Assembly (NCBI GenBank): GCA_903834785.1
Contig: CAILKP010000093.1
Location: 62,001 to 126,000 of the forward strand
Reading direction: 5' to 3'
From: an uncultured bacterium
GTDB lineage: Bacteria; Planctomycetota; Phycisphaerae; Phycisphaerales; UBA1924
DNA: 64,000 bases
Shown here: piece by piece, positions 1 to 9,458 of the stretch
Position numbering within the stretch: the first letter of the stretch is position 1
How the letters are laid out: every line of letters starts with the position of its first letter
The notes under the pieces: generated by a model
The model's input: only the letters and a program-made list of their open reading frames with translations
Database searches by the model: none
What the model was told of the DNA's origin: nothing
Program-made: the position numbers and the translations under genes

Positions 1-40
1 ATTCCGAGTCGATACACACGATCAACGCAAGAGGTAGACC

Positions 41-454
41 ATGCCAGGTGCAGTCAGCAACGCCGCTCTGATCGGCAACAAGAACATGAAGGTTCTGCTC
101 ATCGACGACTCCCGTACGATGCGGAACATCCAGAAATCCGTCCTCTCCCAGCTGGGCCTGACCCAGATCGAGGAGGCGTGCGACGGCCAGGACGCTTTGT
201 CCAAGGTCGGTGCGTTCCAGCCCGAACTCATCCTCGTGGACTGGAACATGCCCAACATGGACGGGCTCTCGTTCGTCAAGGCCTATCGGCAGCTCAACAA
301 GCAGACGCCGATGATCATGGTGACCACCGAGAGTGAGAAGTCTCGCGTCATCGAGGCCATCAAGGCCGGCGTGAACAACTACGTCATCAAGCCCTTCACG
401 CCCGACCTGCTGGCCCAGCGAATCGGCGAAACCCTCTCCAAGAAAGCCGCCTGA
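41..454 (+). CDS. CheY-like single-domain response regulator
   Basis: A stand-alone receiver domain that would be phosphorylated by a histidine kinase and signal by protein contact, since no output domain follows. The 137 residues contain the acidic pair D22-D23, the phospho-acceptor D67 (in LVDWNMPNMDG), the conserved T95/T96 and K117 (IKPF), so all receiver catalytic positions are present. The ATG at 41 has GAGG six bases upstream; an internal ATG at 86 would remove a 15-residue N-terminal extension and also gives a full domain. The FapA-type gene starts 37 bases downstream and may be co-transcribed, which fits a motility or chemotaxis role; that role is inferred from context only. Confidence 0.93.
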   Translation: MPGAVSNAALIGNKNMKVLLIDDSRTMRNIQKSVLSQLGLTQIEEACDGQDALSKVGAFQPELILVDWNMPNMDGLSFVKAYRQLNKQTPMIMVTTESEKSRVIEAIKAGVNNYVIKPFTPDLLAQRIGETLSKKAA

Positions 455-490
455 CCCTGGTTGGACGGGCGGCGGTGTTGCGGTGACACG

Positions 491-2050
491 ATGCAGAGCC
501 GGAGCGCCGAACAGACAATCCGCGTCGTGATACCCGACGGCGGACTGCGGGCCGACCTTCACATCGAGGAAGGTACGGATCCGATGTCCGTAACCGCGGA
601 GGTGATCCTGGCCAAGCTCGCCGAGGCCGGCACCGAAGTGACGGAGGCGTCCCGAACCGTGTGTTCCGACCTCGTCGGCCGTCTCCAGTCCCTGTGTGAG
701 AAGGGTGGAACTGTCACGGCCTTGAACGGCACCCCCCCCGACCACGGCGCGGAGGGATACCTCGAACTGCTGCCGGGCATCGACCCCACGCCAGATGGCC
801 GTCGGGCTTCGATCGTTGCTGAGGCAGCGGCCGCCCCGGCGGCTCCGTCCAAAACGGCGACCAAGGACCATTACAACCGATCCGTTTACTGCCTGATCGC
901 CAAGGGTCAGCCGGTCGGCCGTATCGTGCCGCCGCGGTCCGGAACCGATGGGCGTGATGTACGGGGCCGCACCCTGGCCTGCAAGCAGAGCCGGCCGGCA
1001 GATTGTCAGCTTGACGATTCACTGGCCGTCGGACATGACGGCACGATCACCGCAAATCACGATGGCATCCTGTGCCATGAGCCTCCGCGCCTCACGCTCC
1101 GGCAGGACATCGACGTGGGCGGATCCGTCGACTTTGCAACCGGCAACCTCGACGGTCCGCGGGATGTCTCTATCGGCAAGGCCATTCGTGACAAGTTCTC
1201 CGTCTCCGCTCGACGCGATCTGAGCGTTGGCGGGGTGGTTGAGGCGGCCACAATCAGCTCCGGTCGTGACATGATGCTCACCGGCGGAATGGCTTCAAAG
1301 GAGCAGGGTTCACTCCGCTGCGCCCGTGACTGCACCGCAAAGTACCTGAACAATGTTTCAGGAAGCATCGGGCGGGATCTGACGCTTGATCGCGAGATGG
1401 TCAACGCCCAGCTGGATATCGGCCGTGGGCTGATGGCACCGGATGCCACAATCGCCGGTGGACGAGTCGTCATCGGCGGAGCGGTCGATCTCGGTACGCT
1501 GGGCTCAGACTCAGCAAAGACTGTGCTTGCCCTCGGCAGCCTCCCCTCGCTATCCGGCCTGCTGGACAATGCCCGCAAGCTGCTCCCGTCCGTTGAAGAG
1601 CGAGTCAAGAAGGCGGAAACGCGGCTTGCCCAGCTTAAGAGCATCAACGGCAAGCTCAGTCATGCCCAGGCCGAGGAACTCACAGAACTTGAGTTTGGGC
1701 TCGCCGAGGCTCGCGGCAAGAGCGAGCCGCTGGCCGCAGGCATCAGTCGGCTCTCGGGGACGCTGTCCAGACTCACCACCATCGACCTGATCGTGCGCCA
1801 ACGGGTCTTCGCCCGCACATTGCTGTGCGTTGACAACCTCATTGCTGACTTTCACACCGATCTGCAGGGGCCGGTTCGCTTTTCGCTCGCGGAGGCCGGG
1901 GGGTTGGTCGTGACGGACATGACCACTGACCAGACCGTGGATATCTCCAACTTCGCCAAGGTGACTGCCGATCTTGAGGCGATCCTGTTCCGGGCCTCAC
2001 CCGAACGCAAGCCGGTGATGGAGCAAGCGCCTGAGCGGTCTGCCGCCTAG
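491..2050 (+). CDS. FapA / DUF342 family protein (flagellar assembly protein A-like)
   Basis: Product of 519 residues with the DUF342 architecture: an N-terminal region, a glycine-rich right-handed beta-helix-like middle (repeated short strands such as DVSIGKAIRD and DLSVGGVVEAATISSGRD), and a charged coiled coil at about residues 357-430. FapA-type proteins are cytoplasmic and have been linked to flagellar pole assembly in some bacteria; the exact activity is unknown. I chose the ATG at 491 over an in-frame TTG at 461 because of codon type; neither has a clear Shine-Dalgarno. It follows a CheY-type gene, which supports a motility link. Confidence is high for the family, modest for the role. 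Confidence 0.82.
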   Translation: MQSRSAEQTIRVVIPDGGLRADLHIEEGTDPMSVTAEVILAKLAEAGTEVTEASRTVCSDLVGRLQSLCEKGGTVTALNGTPPDHGAEGYLELLPGIDPTPDGRRASIVAEAAAAPAAPSKTATKDHYNRSVYCLIAKGQPVGRIVPPRSGTDGRDVRGRTLACKQSRPADCQLDDSLAVGHDGTITANHDGILCHEPPRLTLRQDIDVGGSVDFATGNLDGPRDVSIGKAIRDKFSVSARRDLSVGGVVEAATISSGRDMMLTGGMASKEQGSLRCARDCTAKYLNNVSGSIGRDLTLDREMVNAQLDIGRGLMAPDATIAGGRVVIGGAVDLGTLGSDSAKTVLALGSLPSLSGLLDNARKLLPSVEERVKKAETRLAQLKSINGKLSHAQAEELTELEFGLAEARGKSEPLAAGISRLSGTLSRLTTIDLIVRQRVFARTLLCVDNLIADFHTDLQGPVRFSLAEAGGLVVTDMTTDQTVDISNFAKVTADLEAILFRASPERKPVMEQAPERSAA

Positions 2051-2100
2051 GCAAGAGTTATAGGACGCGAAGATACCTCTCGGCATGCCCCTAGGGTGTC

Positions 2101-2151
2101 ACGGCTCTATCATGATCAAAGGTTTCAGAAAGCTCTGAAAACCCGAGCCGT
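2101..2151 (+). other. Nested inverted repeat between fapA-like gene and mqnE
   Basis: Outer arms ACGGCTC (2101-2107) and GAGCCGT (2145-2151) are perfectly complementary. Inner arms at 2121-2129 and 2134-2143 pair over about nine bases with one bulged A and an AAGC loop. There is no U-run after it, so it is not a classical intrinsic terminator. It lies 47 bases upstream of the mqnE start and could be an mRNA 3' end structure, a leader element or an operator. Confidence 0.5.
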
Positions 2152-2197
2152 CACTCAGGCTTCATTTCCCGTCCGCTTCCTCTGAACAGTCGTCGCC

Positions 2198-3544
2198 ATG
2201 ACCACCGTTTTGCCCGCCGCCGTGAGTTCCGTCCGTCCGCTGTCTGTCGCGGCGGGCTTCCGAGATGCTGCGTTGGAACCGATCGCGGCGAAAGTCGCTG
2301 ACGGCGAGCGACTGACACTCGACGATGGCCAGGTGCTGTACAACACCCGGGACGTATGGGGCGTCTGCGAGCTTGCTGATTCTGTCCGCCGTCGGATGCA
2401 CGGCAAGGCCGCGTACTTCAACATCAACCGGCACTTGAACTACTCCAACGTCTGTGCCCTCAGTTGCAAGTTCTGCGAGTTCTACCGCAAGGACGGTCAG
2501 GACGGCGCATACACGCGCGACATGGAGTATGTCCGCGCCGAGGTTCGCAAGGCGGTGGAGGGTGGCGCGACGGAGATTCACTCAGTCGGCGGCCTGCATC
2601 CCAAGCTGCCGTTCTCGTACTACACGGATCTGGTCAGCACCATCCGCGATACCGCTCGCGATCTGGGCAGCGAACTGCACGTCAAGGCGTTCACCGCGGT
2701 AGAGGTCGTTCACCTGGCCCGCATCGCCAAGGTCTACAAGCAGGACGACCGCGTCAACTCCATCCGCTGGGTGCTTTCGCGGCTAAAGGAAGCGGGTCTC
2801 GGCTCCTTGCCCGGTGGTGGTGCTGAGGTCTTTGACGATCGCGTGCACGATGAGGCGTTTAAGGGCAAGATTCGCTCCGACGTCTGGCTGGATGTGCACC
2901 GAGTTGCCCACGAGCTTGGACTGAACACCAACGCCACGATGCTTTACGGTCACATCGAGGACCGCCAGGAGCGGCTGGTTCACATGGACATGCTGCGCCG
3001 GGCTCAGGACCGGGCTCTGGCGCGGCTCGGTTACGCCGGCCCGCAGCATGTAGGCGGCAAGGTGCTGGAAGGTGACAGCGAGGACGGCTTGCCGGCGATC
3101 ACGCTGACCCGTCCGGGCACCAAGCTGCCGGGCGTCGGGGCCGACGGTTCGACCACCTCCGGTTTCTTCCAGACCATCATCCCGCTGCCGTTCTTCCCCG
3201 ATGGCTCCGAGTTGGAACACTTGCCCGGGCCGAGCGGTCTGGAGAATCTCCGCACGCTGGCTATCGCCCGGTTGATGCTTGACAACTTCCCGCACGTCAA
3301 GGCGTTCTGGATCATGCAGACACTGCCCATGTCGCAGCTGATGCTTCAGGCTGGTGCCAACGACGTCGACGGTACGGTGGTGTGGTACGACATCACCAAG
3401 GTCGGCGGCAGCAGCACCCATCAGGAAGTCAACGTTTGGGCCCTGCAGAAGGCGATCCGCGAGGCTGGCTTTGAGCCTGTCGAGCGCGACACGCTGTACC
3501 GCCGAGTGGTCCGCGATGGCAAGTCGTGGAAGGTGACGGCCTGA
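2198..3544 (+). CDS. mqnE: Aminofutalosine synthase (radical SAM)
   Basis: Radical-SAM enzyme of 448 residues expected to join dehydroxyfutalosine-pathway precursors into aminofutalosine for menaquinone synthesis. The cluster motif CX3CX2C is C86, C90 and C93 (CALSCKFC). MqnE-type signatures follow: SVGGLHPKLPF, a GGGAEVFDDRV block, and NATMLYGHIE, where MqnC proteins usually read ATMM. The region from about residue 270 to 320 (around VGGKVLEGDSEDG) looks like an insertion relative to typical MqnE. No other futalosine genes are nearby. The ATG at 2198 has no Shine-Dalgarno. CofH or MqnC are the alternatives, both less likely on the motifs. Confidence 0.85.
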   Translation: MTTVLPAAVSSVRPLSVAAGFRDAALEPIAAKVADGERLTLDDGQVLYNTRDVWGVCELADSVRRRMHGKAAYFNINRHLNYSNVCALSCKFCEFYRKDGQDGAYTRDMEYVRAEVRKAVEGGATEIHSVGGLHPKLPFSYYTDLVSTIRDTARDLGSELHVKAFTAVEVVHLARIAKVYKQDDRVNSIRWVLSRLKEAGLGSLPGGGAEVFDDRVHDEAFKGKIRSDVWLDVHRVAHELGLNTNATMLYGHIEDRQERLVHMDMLRRAQDRALARLGYAGPQHVGGKVLEGDSEDGLPAITLTRPGTKLPGVGADGSTTSGFFQTIIPLPFFPDGSELEHLPGPSGLENLRTLAIARLMLDNFPHVKAFWIMQTLPMSQLMLQAGANDVDGTVVWYDITKVGGSSTHQEVNVWALQKAIREAGFEPVERDTLYRRVVRDGKSWKVTA

Positions 3545-3630
3545 CCTTGCTGCCAGAGCTTCGGTGACATTGACGGACGCCCACTCGGCTGATCCGTCGC
3601 CGCCCGCTCAACCCTTCTACCTTCCCGCCT

Positions 3631-4671
3631 ATGTCGCGTATCCCTGTCGCCATTTTGGGCCCAACCGGCTACACCGGGCTGGAGCTGATCGAACTGATCC
3701 TGAGCCATCCGACCCTCTCAGTCGGTTGGCTGGGTTCAGCCCGCGAGAACCCGCCCTCAATCGTTGCGGAGTTTCCGCGTCTGGCGGGGCGACTTGCTGG
3801 GATGGCACCGACCATGTGTGCGGCGATCGACCATGACGCGATCGCCGCCTCCTGCCGCTTGGCCTTCTTGTGTCTGCCCCACGAAGCAGCGATGCACCAC
3901 GCCCCCGCGCTGCTGGCTCGGGGGGTGAAGGTCGTTGACCTGTCCGCCGCATACCGACTCAAAGACCCGGCGGTCTACGCCAAGGCGTACGGCCATGCCC
4001 ACACCGATGGTGCCAACCTGCGGCACGCAGTCTACGGCCTGCCAGAACTCGCCCGCGAGCAGATCCGCGGGGCCTCGCTGGTCGCCAATCCAGGCTGCTA
4101 TCCCACCGCCGCGGCTTTGGCTCTGGTTCCCTTGCTGCGAGCGGGGCTGATCCGCCCGGAATCGATCATTGTCAACGCGGCCTCCGGTGCCTCTGGAGCC
4201 GGGCGGGAGGCCAAGCCCCACCTCACGATGGTTGAAGCCGGGGACAACTACTCTGCCTACGGCATCGGCAACCACCGCCACCAGCCCGAGATCGAACAGA
4301 CGCTTCGAATCAGCGGGGGGGCGGCAGGCTCCCGAGTCCTGTTCGTGCCGCACCTGCTGCCGATTGCCCGCGGCATCCTCGAGACGATCTACGCGGAACC
4401 GATCACCGCCGCCACCGCAACGAGCGACGTCCAGGCTGTGTTCAAGAGCGCGTACGCCAGTGAGCCGTTCGTGGTCGTTCGCGATGAGGCTCCGACGCTG
4501 CGGGATGTTCAGCGGACAAACATGGTCCACCTCAACGCCCGCGTGGTGGGGGGGCGCGTGATTCTGGTTGCGGCAGAGGACAACCTGACCAAGGGTGCCA
4601 GCGGGCAGGCGATTCAGAACGCAAATCTGATGCTCGGCCTGCCGGAGACGGCCGGGCTTCTGGCCGGCTGA
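3631..4671 (+). CDS. argC: N-acetyl-gamma-glutamyl-phosphate reductase
   Basis: Catalyses the NADPH-dependent reduction of N-acetylglutamyl phosphate to the semialdehyde in arginine synthesis. The 346-residue product has the N-terminal nucleotide-binding motif GPTGYTGLEL, the FLCLPH segment, the catalytic cysteine C156 in VANPGCYPT, and the HRHQPEI segment that carries the active-site histidine. Length is normal for the family. It stands 86 bases after mqnE and 165 bases before the glycogen synthase ATG. No other arg genes are in the window. Confidence 0.96.
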   Translation: MSRIPVAILGPTGYTGLELIELILSHPTLSVGWLGSARENPPSIVAEFPRLAGRLAGMAPTMCAAIDHDAIAASCRLAFLCLPHEAAMHHAPALLARGVKVVDLSAAYRLKDPAVYAKAYGHAHTDGANLRHAVYGLPELAREQIRGASLVANPGCYPTAAALALVPLLRAGLIRPESIIVNAASGASGAGREAKPHLTMVEAGDNYSAYGIGNHRHQPEIEQTLRISGGAAGSRVLFVPHLLPIARGILETIYAEPITAATATSDVQAVFKSAYASEPFVVVRDEAPTLRDVQRTNMVHLNARVVGGRVILVAAEDNLTKGASGQAIQNANLMLGLPETAGLLAG

Positions 4672-4836
4672 TATGGGCGGAACTCCACGGGCGGCCGGCT
4701 TGCTGTGGCCGCGTTCTGGCGGCCCGTGGTCGGCTTGCGACCCCCTGGCCCCGGCGTCCCGAGGGGCAGTGAATTTGCCTTTGGACCGGTCGAAGTTCGC
4801 CACCCGGCCATCGGCGGCAACTACCGTCCGCTGCCT

Positions 4837-6735
4837 ATGGATGCCTCCACCAACCCGAGTCTGCACTTCCACGGTCACGCCAGTCACAGCCCGGGGACCG
4901 GTGGCCCACCCGGGCTTCTCGTGGAAGTGGCCTGGGAGGTGTGCAACCAGGTCGGCGGCATCTACCAGGTGCTCAAGAGCAAGGCTCCGCTGATGGTTCA
5001 GCGCTGGGGTGAACGGTACTGCATGATCGGGCCCTACAACGCCCAGTCGGCTGCCCTTGAGTTTGAGGAGACCACCCCGACCGGCTGGATCGGTCGTGCG
5101 GTGCAGGCTCTGCGGGCCGAGGGCCTGATTGTCCGTCACGGTCGCTGGATGATCAGCGGCAAGCCCCGCACGCTTTTGATTGAGCACTGGCAGGGCCAGG
5201 AGGCCGTCGACAGGACCAAGTTCCGGTTGTGGAACGACCACAAGATCAGCGTGCCCGGCGGGGACATGCTTATCGATGGCGTCGTGAGCTTCTCCGATGC
5301 GGTCCGACGCGTCTTTGAGAAGCTGGCCGAGCATGCGACCAGCGGGCCAACCCACGCCGGCGTGCCGGCAGGCCAGCGGCCGCCGATTCTGGGCCACTTT
5401 CACGAGTGGATGGGCGGTCTGGCGATCCCCATGATCCGCCACCAGAATCTTCCCGTCGGCATGGTGTTCCAAACCCACGCGACGCTGCTGGGCCGTTACA
5501 TGGCCTCGGGCGACGAGTGGTTCTACGATCGGCTGGCATGGGGCACGATTGACCATCTCGCCGAAGCGAAGCACTACAACATCGAGTGCCAGCATCTCAT
5601 CGAGCGTGCCTGCACGCACGGTGCGCACGTGATGACCACGGTCAGTTCCATCACCGGCGAGGAATGTGATGGACTGCTGGGCCGCGCTCCGGATGTGATC
5701 CTGCCCAACGGCCTGGACATCCAGCGGTACAACGTGGGCCATGAGTTTCAGACGCTGCATGCCGAGTGCAAGGAGAAGATTCATCGTTTCACGATGGGGC
5801 ACTTCTTCCCCTCGTACAGCTTTGATCTTGACAAAACGATCTACGTTTTTACCTCTGGCCGTTACGAGCCGCGGAACAAGGGCTTTGATCTGGCACTGGA
5901 GTCAATGGCTCGCCTCAACGGTGAGCTCCGCGCCAGCGGTCTGGGCATCACGGTCGTCTTCTTCATCATCACCAAGAAGGCGACACGCTCACTCAACCCG
6001 GCCGCTCTGCACACCCGCGGTGTGGTCAACGAGTTCAAGCGTGTAACCGATGAGATCATGGAATCTGTCGGCCAGAAGCTCTTTAAGCTCGGGGCGACCG
6101 GGGCTCGGGTCAATCTTGACGACCTCGTCGAGGAGCACCAGGTGCTGCGATACCGCCGAATTCAGCAGGCCATCAAGGTCGACCGCATGCCCCCGGTGAC
6201 TACCCACGTCATCGATGACGACGGGAAGGACCCGGTCCTGCAGACCATCCGCGACCTGTGGATGTTCAACCGGGCAGATGATCCGGTCAAGGTTGTCTAT
6301 CACCCCGACTTCATCAATCCGACCAATCCGCTGTGGGGTATGGAGTACGACGAGTTCGTTCGCGGCTGCCACATGGGCATCTTCCCCTCGGCCTACGAAC
6401 CCTGGGGATACACGCCGCTGGAGTCAATCGCCATGGGTGTGCCCGCGATCTCCAGTGATCTGGCGGGCTTCGGCTCGTATGTGGCCAACATGCACCGCGG
6501 GCACGACAGCCCGGGTATGTCAGTCATTCGTCGCCGTGGCCGGCAGTTCCATGATTCAGCCGCGGAGCTCACCCGGGCCATGATGGATTACTGCAGGCTT
6601 GACCGCCGCGGCCGCATCGCGCTGCGCAATCAGGTGGAAGCCCAGAGCTGGAACTTCGACTGGTCGGTCCTTGGAACCGCCTACACCAAGGCGCACGACA
6701 TGGCCCTGGAACGTGCATTCGGAATCAAGCTCTGA
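4837..6735 (+). CDS. Eukaryotic-type glycogen synthase (GT3 family)
   Basis: Predicted UDP-glucose-dependent glycogen synthase of the animal/fungal GT3 type rather than the bacterial GlgA (GT5) type. The N-terminus carries the GT3-like block EVAWEVCNQVGGIYQVLKSK (about residues 29-48), and the C-terminal half carries PSAYEPWGYTPLES followed by GVPAISSDLAGFG (about 516-540), the GT3 donor-site region. Length is 632 residues from the ATG at 4837. An upstream in-frame GTG at 4705 would add 44 residues without family similarity that I can see, so the ATG is preferred. No branching enzyme or phosphorylase gene is adjacent. It converges with the O-antigen-ligase-like gene, with 22 bases between them. 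Confidence 0.88.
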   Translation: MDASTNPSLHFHGHASHSPGTGGPPGLLVEVAWEVCNQVGGIYQVLKSKAPLMVQRWGERYCMIGPYNAQSAALEFEETTPTGWIGRAVQALRAEGLIVRHGRWMISGKPRTLLIEHWQGQEAVDRTKFRLWNDHKISVPGGDMLIDGVVSFSDAVRRVFEKLAEHATSGPTHAGVPAGQRPPILGHFHEWMGGLAIPMIRHQNLPVGMVFQTHATLLGRYMASGDEWFYDRLAWGTIDHLAEAKHYNIECQHLIERACTHGAHVMTTVSSITGEECDGLLGRAPDVILPNGLDIQRYNVGHEFQTLHAECKEKIHRFTMGHFFPSYSFDLDKTIYVFTSGRYEPRNKGFDLALESMARLNGELRASGLGITVVFFIITKKATRSLNPAALHTRGVVNEFKRVTDEIMESVGQKLFKLGATGARVNLDDLVEEHQVLRYRRIQQAIKVDRMPPVTTHVIDDDGKDPVLQTIRDLWMFNRADDPVKVVYHPDFINPTNPLWGMEYDEFVRGCHMGIFPSAYEPWGYTPLESIAMGVPAISSDLAGFGSYVANMHRGHDSPGMSVIRRRGRQFHDSAAELTRAMMDYCRLDRRGRIALRNQVEAQSWNFDWSVLGTAYTKAHDMALERAFGIKL

Positions 6736-6757
6736 CCCGGAGTGTTCCGGGCGTGAA

Positions 6758-9415
6758 CTACCGGGGATGTGCCGGAGGCGGTTCACCCGTTTCGTCAAAC
6801 GCACGGACCATTCGCTCCAACTCGGCTTTCGTCGCCGCATCCAGGGAGCGAACCTCCGCGTCGAGACGCTGCAGGGCGTTGATCTCCAAGGCTCGTCGTG
6901 CCGCGTTGGCCGCATCGATGAACACAGGCTTCTGCCCCGCGTAAATCCGGTACAGCGTGACAGCCATCTGCAGGTTGTACGGGTCGGCGTGCAGGGCGTT
7001 GTTTACTGTGGCCAGAAGAGCGTGCTCCAGTTGCCGGTCGGGCATCATGCTCACCGCCGTTCGCAGAGCCGTGACCTGCCAGTTGGCCACGCTTGCCGGC
7101 CTCAGCCTTACGAGCCGGTCTGGTGCGGTTGTTCCTTCGACAATGAGCCGTCGGACCTCGCTGGTCCTGGGCGCCGGCTCTGGAGACTCGGTGAGAACGC
7201 CGATTCCGGGAGTCGGTGCTGGCACCGGTGCGGAGCCCTTCGGTGAGGCGAGCTCAAGCTGAGCGAGCATGATCGAGAGCCGCGACCACTCACGCCATGT
7301 TGAGAGCTCGGGTCGGCTTGTGGCCATCGCTTCAGCCAGGGATTCACGCGCCACCGAGACGGCCGGACGACGGAGTGCCGCCACAGCCTGCTCCACGGCC
7401 TGGGGTTTGGCGGCCACCGGGCGTCCTGTGGCCGCGGTCAGTACATCGGCCACCTGACGGAGCAGTTCATCACGCTGGGTTGCAGAGGTCGCGCCGCGGG
7501 CTGCGGCCAGGATCTGCTCGGACTCGGCCAGCGGCCGAAGGGCCTCGGCACCGCGTTGCAGGGCACCTTCCCATCGCACCAGCCCCGGCAGGCAGCTGGC
7601 TGCGCACGTGACGGTTACGACAATCGCAGCCATGCCGGTGGCAAGTGACAGGCGGTCAGGACGCGTCTTGCTCGGAGTGGTCGAAGCGGTGGTTTCGGCA
7701 GCCGAACTGGCAGAGCTCGGATATGCCACTGCCGCCGCACCAAGGCCCAGGCCGATCATCGCCAGCGGCCCCGCATGCGATGAGGCCATGGTGACTTCGA
7801 TCTGCGACTGCAGGAGAAGGGCAAGTCCGAAAGCCCCGCATCCGGCGGACAGCGCCACGGTGGCCCGTTGGGACGTTTGTCTGGCGATCACAACGCCGAT
7901 GAGACCCGCGGCGACCAGACCGCCGATCCGCATCAGAATCTGCTCCGGTGGGAGGGCTGCCCGCTCAAGCCACAAGGTACCGAAGGTGACGACCAGCGGA
8001 ACAGCCCATGCCGCACGCGAAAGCAGCCACGCCTGTGAATCCGCGTCCGGACCTCGCTGCGGGGAACTCGAAGTCGCCACATCTCGACTTCCGCCGAACA
8101 TCGCTTTGCCGCAGAGCCAGGCCAGCAGCAGGGAGGCACCGATCAGCAGAAGGCCCACACTTCCGAGCGTGGCAAGCCAATCCCAGTTGATGCAGTGGGG
8201 GGATTGCACCTCTTCGGGGCTCAGCGGGTTCTTCAGCAGGAGGTACGACTCTTTAAACCCGTCCGGACCAACGCCAGTCAGCGGGGCCGAGCGGAAAATC
8301 CTTGCCGCGGCTTCGATGTAGAACCAGCGAAACAGCAGCGAGAGTTCCCCGATCCGCTCCCCGAATGCCCCGCGAGCGGCGACCGCGGCGTTGGCTCCCA
8401 GAATCAGCAGGACCGCACAGGCACCCCCGAAAGCTCCGGCCCGCCGCGAGAACGACCCGGTCGCTTGGGCGTTCGCTTCCGCGTGACCTCGGCGGGATCC
8501 AAGCCACCAGCCCGTGCCGGCGAGAACCACGCAGCTGAGCAGCACGGCAAAGCCGCCCTTGCTGCCTGCCGCGATCGTCCCGGCCAGCATGATGATCAGC
8601 AGGCCCGCCCACATCCACCGCGCGGCCCCACCACCTGCTCCGAGCTCTGAGTCTTCATCCTCAAGAGCCGTGGGCGTGTCGCGGCGGCGAACAAAGCCGC
8701 TGAGCACCGGCGGCACGCACATCGCGGCCCCCGCTGCCATGAACGTGGCGAACACGTTGGCCAGGCCGAACCACCCAGTCGGTTCATTCTGCATCAGCCT
8801 GCGTTCGTATCCCTTGGCCGAAACCGAATCATCCGCCCAGCCCTGAGCACTGAGAATTGCAGACTTGTCCCGCTGATACGACTCAACCAGCCGGGGATGC
8901 TCCAGCAGCATCTGCAGGGACCCCTTGGCGGCGATCATCACCAGAACCCCCAGCAGAATGCCGGCAGCCAGCCTGCGGATGCGTGCATCTCGGCCGACGC
9001 GAAGCATCCCCGCGGCACCCAGAAATCCGGCGATGTACGCCACGGCGATCCGCTGGTCCGACAGCAGGCCGTACTGCCGCACCACCCACAGCACCGCAAC
9101 CGCGGCGGAGGCAACGCACAGCAGCGTTGTGGCCACTGCCGCGGCACGGGAAAGGGTGGGTCCCTTTGCCGCCCGGAACAGCAGCAGGGCCATCGCCCCC
9201 CCCAGCATCGTCAGCACGTCCAGCACGCCAGCACCGGCCGGCCCAAGCCCAAGAAAGTCCGCTGGCACCAGCATCGGGTCCAGTTCCCACCGCGGCAGCG
9301 GCGACAGCGTCGTCGCCACCTTCAGGCACTGCGGAGCCAGGATCAGCAGGCACGTGAGCGCCTTAAGGCCGAGAGGCTGCCTCTCGGAAACAGATTCGTC
9401 GGTCGGGCCCATCAT
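6758..9415 (-). CDS. O-antigen ligase / polymerase-like polytopic membrane protein
   Basis: About 885 residues with a long hydrophobic N-terminal part containing many membrane segments, and a large loop with GVGPDGFKESYLLLKNP and HCINWDWLATLGSVGLLL, a pattern typical of O-antigen ligase/WaaL-Wzy proteins. The C-terminal third (after about residue 600) is soluble, alanine-rich and TPR-like in helix spacing. Such proteins act in the inner membrane on lipid-linked glycans. The ATG at 9415 is preferred; a TTG at 9466 would overlap the preceding lipoprotein gene by eight bases and is also possible. The pair with the upstream lipoprotein suggests an envelope polysaccharide job, but no flanking glycan cluster is present. 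Confidence 0.78.
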   Translation of the reverse strand: MMGPTDESVSERQPLGLKALTCLLILAPQCLKVATTLSPLPRWELDPMLVPADFLGLGPAGAGVLDVLTMLGGAMALLLFRAAKGPTLSRAAAVATTLLCVASAAVAVLWVVRQYGLLSDQRIAVAYIAGFLGAAGMLRVGRDARIRRLAAGILLGVLVMIAAKGSLQMLLEHPRLVESYQRDKSAILSAQGWADDSVSAKGYERRLMQNEPTGWFGLANVFATFMAAGAAMCVPPVLSGFVRRRDTPTALEDEDSELGAGGGAARWMWAGLLIIMLAGTIAAGSKGGFAVLLSCVVLAGTGWWLGSRRGHAEANAQATGSFSRRAGAFGGACAVLLILGANAAVAARGAFGERIGELSLLFRWFYIEAAARIFRSAPLTGVGPDGFKESYLLLKNPLSPEEVQSPHCINWDWLATLGSVGLLLIGASLLLAWLCGKAMFGGSRDVATSSSPQRGPDADSQAWLLSRAAWAVPLVVTFGTLWLERAALPPEQILMRIGGLVAAGLIGVVIARQTSQRATVALSAGCGAFGLALLLQSQIEVTMASSHAGPLAMIGLGLGAAAVAYPSSASSAAETTASTTPSKTRPDRLSLATGMAAIVVTVTCAASCLPGLVRWEGALQRGAEALRPLAESEQILAAARGATSATQRDELLRQVADVLTAATGRPVAAKPQAVEQAVAALRRPAVSVARESLAEAMATSRPELSTWREWSRLSIMLAQLELASPKGSAPVPAPTPGIGVLTESPEPAPRTSEVRRLIVEGTTAPDRLVRLRPASVANWQVTALRTAVSMMPDRQLEHALLATVNNALHADPYNLQMAVTLYRIYAGQKPVFIDAANAARRALEINALQRLDAEVRSLDAATKAELERMVRAFDETGEPPPAHPR

Positions 9416-9458
9416 GGCGTGATTGTCGCGTGGTTCGGTTTCGGAGCGGTCAGCTGTC

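Noticed and set aside
3757-5802. A 681-codon open frame on the minus strand across argC and the glycogen synthase
   Set aside because: It lies opposite two clearly recognised genes, has low-complexity His/Gln/Gly-rich content with no family motif, and is typical of long antisense frames in GC-rich DNA.
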